Shown here piece after piece: positions 60,583 to 64,000 of a stretch of 64,000 nt of DNA. Under the pieces are notes generated by a model. The model was not told the DNA's origin. It saw only the letters and a list, made by a program, of their open reading frames with translations, and did not search any database. The DNA lies in assembly GCA_028277945.1 (NCBI GenBank), contig JANQFH010000008.1, positions 445,442 to 509,441 on the forward strand. The letters run 5' to 3'. The DNA is from Oligoflexia bacterium (GTDB lineage: Bacteria > Bdellovibrionota_G > JANQFH01). A program made the translations under genes and the position numbers. Every line of letters starts with the position of its first letter. The stretch's first letter is position 1.

Positions 60583-62490
60583 ATGGCCGAACCGGGAGCG
60601 CGTTCCATTAAAGTCAAGCTAAACGGCAAGGTTTGCCAGGTTACTGCAGGTACTGCAGTAAACGAGCTTCTTGACTCCAGCCACAATTATATTGCTGTAA
60701 AGATCAACGGTGTTCCAAGAGATCTCATCACCACAGTAAGCAACAACGATGAGATAGAGTGTATTAGCCGTGAGGACAGTGATGGTGTGGATATCCTGCG
60801 CCACTCCACAGCCCACCTGATGGCGCAAGCCGTCCAAGAACTCTATCCAGATACCAAGGTAACCATCGGGCCCGTTATCGAGGATGGCTTCTACTACGAC
60901 TTTGACCGCCCAGAGCCTTTTACAAATGAAGAGCTACCACAGATTGAGAAACGCATGCGGCAGATTGCCAAGCGTAAACAGCCGATCGTTCGTGATGAGC
61001 TGAAGCGTCAGGAGGCGGTACGTCTGTTCGAAGAGATACAGGAACCTTACAAAGTCGAGATCATTGCGGATCGTGATGATAAAATCTTTTCGCTCTACCG
61101 TCAGGGCGAGTGGCTGGATTTGTGCCGTGGCCCGCACATGCCAAATACCGGTGAGCTTAAACACTTTAAGCTACTAAAGGTGGCTGGTGCCTATTGGAAG
61201 GGTGATGAGAACAACAAAATGCTCTCGCGCATCTATGGAACGGCCTTTTATCAGCAGGATGAACTGGATGATCATCTCGAACGTCTTAAGGAAGCGGAAA
61301 AGCGTGACCATCGTCGGCTGGGTAGAGAGCTTGATCTGTTCTCAACTAGTCAGGAGGTTGGTGCTGGTCTGATTCTCTGGCATCCCAAGGGGGCAAAGTG
61401 CCGGGTGCTCATTGAGGACTATTGGCGTCAGGCACACTTTGAGGCCGGCTATGATCTGGTCTACTCGCCTCACCTCGCGCATATAGGTCTATGGCAGAAG
61501 AGTGGCCACACCGGGTTTTATAAGGATTACATGTATCCACCGATGGCAGGTGAGGGAGAGGGCTATCTGGTTAAACCCATGAACTGTCCTTTTCACGTGC
61601 ACATCTACAAGTCAAGCCTACGTAGTTACCGTGATCTACCATTGCGTTGGGCCGAGTTAGGAACGGTCTATCGCTATGAACGTAGCGGCGTGTTGCATGG
61701 TTTAATGCGGGTGCGAGGCTTCACTCAAGATGATGCGCATTTGTTTATGACAGCAGAGCAACTGCAAGCAGAGGTAGTAGGTGTTATCAACTTTACCTTA
61801 AAGGTGCTGCGCAAGTTTGACTTTAAGGAGTTTGATGTTTTTCTCAGTACTCGTCCGGAAAAGTTTGTTGGTAGTGTAGAAAACTGGCAGCTGGCAACTA
61901 CCGAACTAGAAAGGGCGCTCAAAGCTGTAGGTCTCTCTTATACAGTTGATCCGGGCGAAGGCGTTTTTTACGGACCGAAGATTGATATCAAGATTCGTGA
62001 TAGCCTGAAGCGATCTTGGCAGTGCTCAACGATTCAAGTCGATTTCAATCTACCGGAGCGTTTTGAACTGGAATACGTCGACCGAGATGGTAGCCGTAGG
62101 CGTCCGATTATGGTGCATCGCGCGTTGCTGGGCTCTATGGAACGGTTCTTTGGCGTGCTATTGGAACACCACGCTGGGGCACTGCCCTTTTGGTTAGCGC
62201 CGGAACAGCTACGTATTCTCACCTTAACTGAGCAACAGGTTGCATACGCTGAGGGCATCAAGGAGAAGTTGCGTCAACTAAGCTACCGTGTTGCCGTAGA
62301 TTTACGCAATGAGAAGTTAGGTTATAAGATTAGTGCAGCCCAGCGACAGAAGATTCCGGTCATGGTAATCTTAGGCGCTAAAGAGCAGGCAGGTGAAAAG
62401 GTGTCTGTCAGGTTACGTGACGGTTCGTCGCATAACGAACTTGACTGGCAGGATTTTATACAAATTCTAAATAGACAGGAGAAAAATTGA
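60583..62490 (+). CDS. thrS: Threonyl-tRNA synthetase
   Basis: 635 residues from ATG 60583 (TTG 60577 also possible). TGS domain (about 10-65), editing domain with HSTAHLMAQAVQELYP, then class II catalytic core: motif 1 region YDLVYSPHLAHIGLW, zinc Cys in MNCPFHVHIYK, motif 2 TVYRYERSGVLHGLMRVRGF, motif 3 MVHRALLGSMERFFGVLLEH. The anticodon-binding domain closes the protein. No T-box or other leader is visible in the short gap after tRNA-Val. infC overlaps its stop. Confidence 0.97.
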   Translation: MAEPGARSIKVKLNGKVCQVTAGTAVNELLDSSHNYIAVKINGVPRDLITTVSNNDEIECISREDSDGVDILRHSTAHLMAQAVQELYPDTKVTIGPVIEDGFYYDFDRPEPFTNEELPQIEKRMRQIAKRKQPIVRDELKRQEAVRLFEEIQEPYKVEIIADRDDKIFSLYRQGEWLDLCRGPHMPNTGELKHFKLLKVAGAYWKGDENNKMLSRIYGTAFYQQDELDDHLERLKEAEKRDHRRLGRELDLFSTSQEVGAGLILWHPKGAKCRVLIEDYWRQAHFEAGYDLVYSPHLAHIGLWQKSGHTGFYKDYMYPPMAGEGEGYLVKPMNCPFHVHIYKSSLRSYRDLPLRWAELGTVYRYERSGVLHGLMRVRGFTQDDAHLFMTAEQLQAEVVGVINFTLKVLRKFDFKEFDVFLSTRPEKFVGSVENWQLATTELERALKAVGLSYTVDPGEGVFYGPKIDIKIRDSLKRSWQCSTIQVDFNLPERFELEYVDRDGSRRRPIMVHRALLGSMERFFGVLLEHHAGALPFWLAPEQLRILTLTEQQVAYAEGIKEKLRQLSYRVAVDLRNEKLGYKISAAQRQKIPVMVILGAKEQAGEKVSVRLRDGSSHNELDWQDFIQILNRQEKN

Positions 62491-63065
62491 GGTTCTCAAG
62501 GCAAGACCGTTTTTTTAAAGACCGAACAAGAGTTAATGATCATATCCGCGTGCCTAGAGTACGTGTCATCGATCCAGATGGGGAGCAGTTGGGTATCCTA
62601 CCTACTGCGGAAGCCCTACAGCTAGCCAGAGAGCGCTATGGGTTAGACCTGGTTGAGGTTTCTCCTAATGCTACGCCACCTGTTTGTAAGATACTCGACT
62701 ATGGCAAACATAAGTATCAAGAGAAGAAGAAGGCCCAGGAGGCTAAAAAACATCATATGACTGTGCAGGTGAAAGAGGTCAAATTTCGTCCAAAGACCGA
62801 TGTGCATGACTTCAACTTTAAGGTGAAGCATGTGCGGCGTTTCCTGCAAGAGGGCAATAAAGCCAAGGTCACCATTTTTTTCCGTGGTCGGGAGATGGCG
62901 TATACCAACCGAGGTGTGGAGGTCTTGCAAAAAGTCAGTAGTCTGGTAGAGGATATCGGCCAGACTGAGCAAGAGCCTACTATGGAAGGGCGGTTTATGA
63001 GTATGGTGATCGCCCCAAAGTCGGCTCGAGGACAGCAAAAGCATGCCCAAGATGAAAACAAATAG
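62487..63065 (+). CDS. infC: Translation initiation factor IF-3
   Basis: 192 residues. IF3-[21 protein letters not shown] and [22 protein letters not shown]3-[21 protein letters not shown], then [15 protein letters not shown]. Prevents premature 50S joining and checks start codons. The start is TTG, overlapping the thrS stop, with AGGAG upstream. A rare start codon is usual in infC and allows IF3 to limit its own synthesis. rpmI starts inside its 3' end. Confidence 0.96.
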   Translation: MRFSRQDRFFKDRTRVNDHIRVPRVRVIDPDGEQLGILPTAEALQLARERYGLDLVEVSPNATPPVCKILDYGKHKYQEKKKAQEAKKHHMTVQVKEVKFRPKTDVHDFNFKVKHVRRFLQEGNKAKVTIFFRGREMAYTNRGVEVLQKVSSLVEDIGQTEQEPTMEGRFMSMVIAPKSARGQQKHAQDENK

Positions 63066-63237
63066 GGGAGCGGCTAAGCGTTTTCGGCTGACCGCAACCG
63101 GTAAGGTTAAGCGCTTTCGTGCCGGTAAGCGGCACTTTCTTACCAAAAAGAACTCTATGCGCAAGATGCGCCTGCGCCAGGCTACCACTATTGACAAGTG
63201 TAATGCCAAGCAGATAAAGAGCCTTTTGGCCGGTTAG
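63043..63237 (+). CDS. rpmI: 50S ribosomal protein L35
   Basis: 64 residues: [20 protein letters not shown], very basic, ending KQIKSLLAG; normal length. ATG lies 23 bp inside the end of infC, so translation is probably coupled. Classic infC-rpmI-rplT order. Confidence 0.97.
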   Translation: MPKMKTNRGAAKRFRLTATGKVKRFRAGKRHFLTKKNSMRKMRLRQATTIDKCNAKQIKSLLAG

Positions 63238-63264
63238 TCTGGGTCATTCAAATCAGGAGATTGC

Positions 63265-63621
63265 ATGGCTCGTGTGAAACGAGGATATAGGGCGCGGCGG
63301 CGCAGGAATCGGGTTTTTAACGCGGTTGAGGGTTTTCGTGGTCGTCGCAAAGCGACCTTTGCCGTGGCACGCGAAGCTCTGGACAGAGCATGGGCCTTTG
63401 CCTACCGTGACAGAAGGGCGCGTAAGCGAGACTTTCGTCGTTTGTGGATAGCCCGTATCAATGCCGCGGTTCGACCGCATGATCTTAGCTACAGCCGCTT
63501 TATTGCCGGTCTTAGCAAGACAGGTATTGGCCTTGACCGTAAGAGCTTAGCGGAGATTGCCATTCAGGATCCTGAGGCCTTCGCGCAGATCGTTGCGCTC
63601 GCCAAGGGTAAAGCCGCCTAA
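63265..63621 (+). CDS. rplT: 50S ribosomal protein L20
   Basis: 118 residues: [20 protein letters not shown] through [20 protein letters not shown], normal length. It is an early 23S rRNA assembly protein. AGGAGA upstream of the ATG. No L20 autoregulatory RNA mimic was recognised before rpmI. Confidence 0.97.
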   Translation: MARVKRGYRARRRRNRVFNAVEGFRGRRKATFAVAREALDRAWAFAYRDRRARKRDFRRLWIARINAAVRPHDLSYSRFIAGLSKTGIGLDRKSLAEIAIQDPEAFAQIVALAKGKAA

Positions 63622-63871
63622 CCTAGCAACCCATCCTGCAAATGTCCTGACAAACTCCTTAGGTCTAGAGAGGCAACTGGGTTATTTTGCGACGCTCCAG
63701 CGCTCCACCAGTTCGATTTGTTGACGGTCGCTCTGACGGCGTCCTCGGAAGAGAACCTGACACAGGACCTGCAAAACCTGGGAAGAATTTACGAGACACG
63801 CTTGGAATATAGCGCTGGCTTTCCAAGACAACGGCATAATGCTATAAAAACAGCAGGGTTGGCTAGGGACG
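63622..63871. other. 250-bp gap between rplT and pheS
   Basis: No gene that I can support. CTTGGAA...TTCCAAG (about 63810-63830) forms a 7-bp stem around 12-13 bases. No T run follows. CATAAT and TATAAA occur shortly before pheS and may be -10 boxes without a good -35. No string of Phe codons like the E. coli pheST attenuator leader was seen. Confidence 0.4.
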
Positions 63872-64000
63872 ATGCTTACCAAGCTGAAAAAGCTCGAAGC
63901 GGCGGCGCAGCAGGCCTTAGACTCCTGTGCTGACGCAGATGCGCTTGAGGCTCTGCGAGTTCAATACCTTGGCAAGAAGGGGGAGTTGACCGCACTGCTC
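63872..64000 (+). CDS. pheS: Phenylalanyl-tRNA synthetase alpha subunit, 5' part
   Basis: First 43 residues only, cut by the window end. MLTKLKKLEAAAQQALDSCA and the stretch VQYLGKKGELTALL match the coiled-coil N-terminus of PheS, which contacts tRNA-Phe. Position after infC-rpmI-rplT is the conserved one. ATG with a GGGAC-type weak ribosome site. Confidence 0.9.
   Translation, partial: MLTKLKKLEAAAQQALDSCADADALEALRVQYLGKKGELTALL

Noticed and set aside
63718-63933. 71-codon frame in the gap before pheS
   Set aside because: It runs into pheS in another frame, has no ribosome-binding site and no recognisable domain.

Overview
The window is a contiguous stretch of chromosome from a Gram-negative bacterium. 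BamA, a Skp-like chaperone, Lol lipoprotein-sorting parts, lipoproteins with clear lipoboxes and a complete type II secretion system (T2SS) are all encoded. The mix of families points to a deltaproteobacteria-like lineage (Desulfobacterota, Myxococcota, SAR324 or a related uncultured group): GspN-type T2SS, a PilZ protein beside it, an MJ0042 zinc ribbon joined to TPRs, class I lysyl-tRNA synthetase, pyruvoyl arginine decarboxylase and NtrC-type sigma-54 regulators. I cannot name a species. Base composition looks close to 47-50% GC by eye. None of the four tRNA genes encodes CCA. No integrase, transposase or CRISPR array is visible.

Layout. 1-18612 is a T2SS island: the 3' part of the prepilin peptidase gene, a small holo-ACP synthase on the minus strand, a histidine kinase/sigma-54 response regulator pair, then gspC-D-E-F-G-H-I-J-K-L-M-N and a PilZ-TM-AMIN protein in overlapping order. 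A near-perfect sigma-54 promoter lies before gspC with tandem palindromes upstream, so the adjacent regulator probably controls the operon. 18603-20637 (minus) holds rnc and mtaB. 20787-24367 (plus) holds a beta-barrel protein, nadD, an SNF-type symporter and a cyclase-like/PEGA membrane protein. 24462-25025 carries tRNA-Gln, tRNA-Glu and tRNA-Leu among direct and inverted repeats; the 3' end of tRNA-Gln is duplicated. Next come a small membrane protein and a large exported protein that joins a degenerate M1-peptidase fold to an Omp85 barrel (minus), then MltD, a PocR-type sigma-54 regulator, a small TPR protein and an MFS permease (plus).

33027-35887 (minus) is folE, a NuoB-NuoD fusion without NuoC, and nuoI. 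36140-42532 (plus) is a tight operon of a 1061-residue lipoprotein, methylmalonyl-CoA epimerase, a second lipoprotein and a zinc-ribbon/TPR protein. It converges on a second, oppositely organised TPR/zinc-ribbon protein (42716-45643). HU follows with a good sigma-70 promoter. 46193-50950 (minus) is a 1585-residue exported protein with a hydrophobic middle, a Pro/Ser/Thr and acidic linker, two LGRP repeats and a C-terminal HExxH motif; I could not assign it to a known family. Agmatinase and pyruvoyl arginine decarboxylase next to it form a two-step route from arginine to putrescine.

52599-64000 (plus) is core housekeeping: prfB without the programmed frameshift, lysS, lolC/E, lolD, bamA, skp, fabZ, tRNA-Val, thrS, infC, rpmI, rplT and the start of pheS. 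The best candidates for undescribed biology are the giant HExxH protein, the M1-like/Omp85 fusion, the NuoB-NuoD fusion, and the sigma-54 plus PilZ control of the T2SS.
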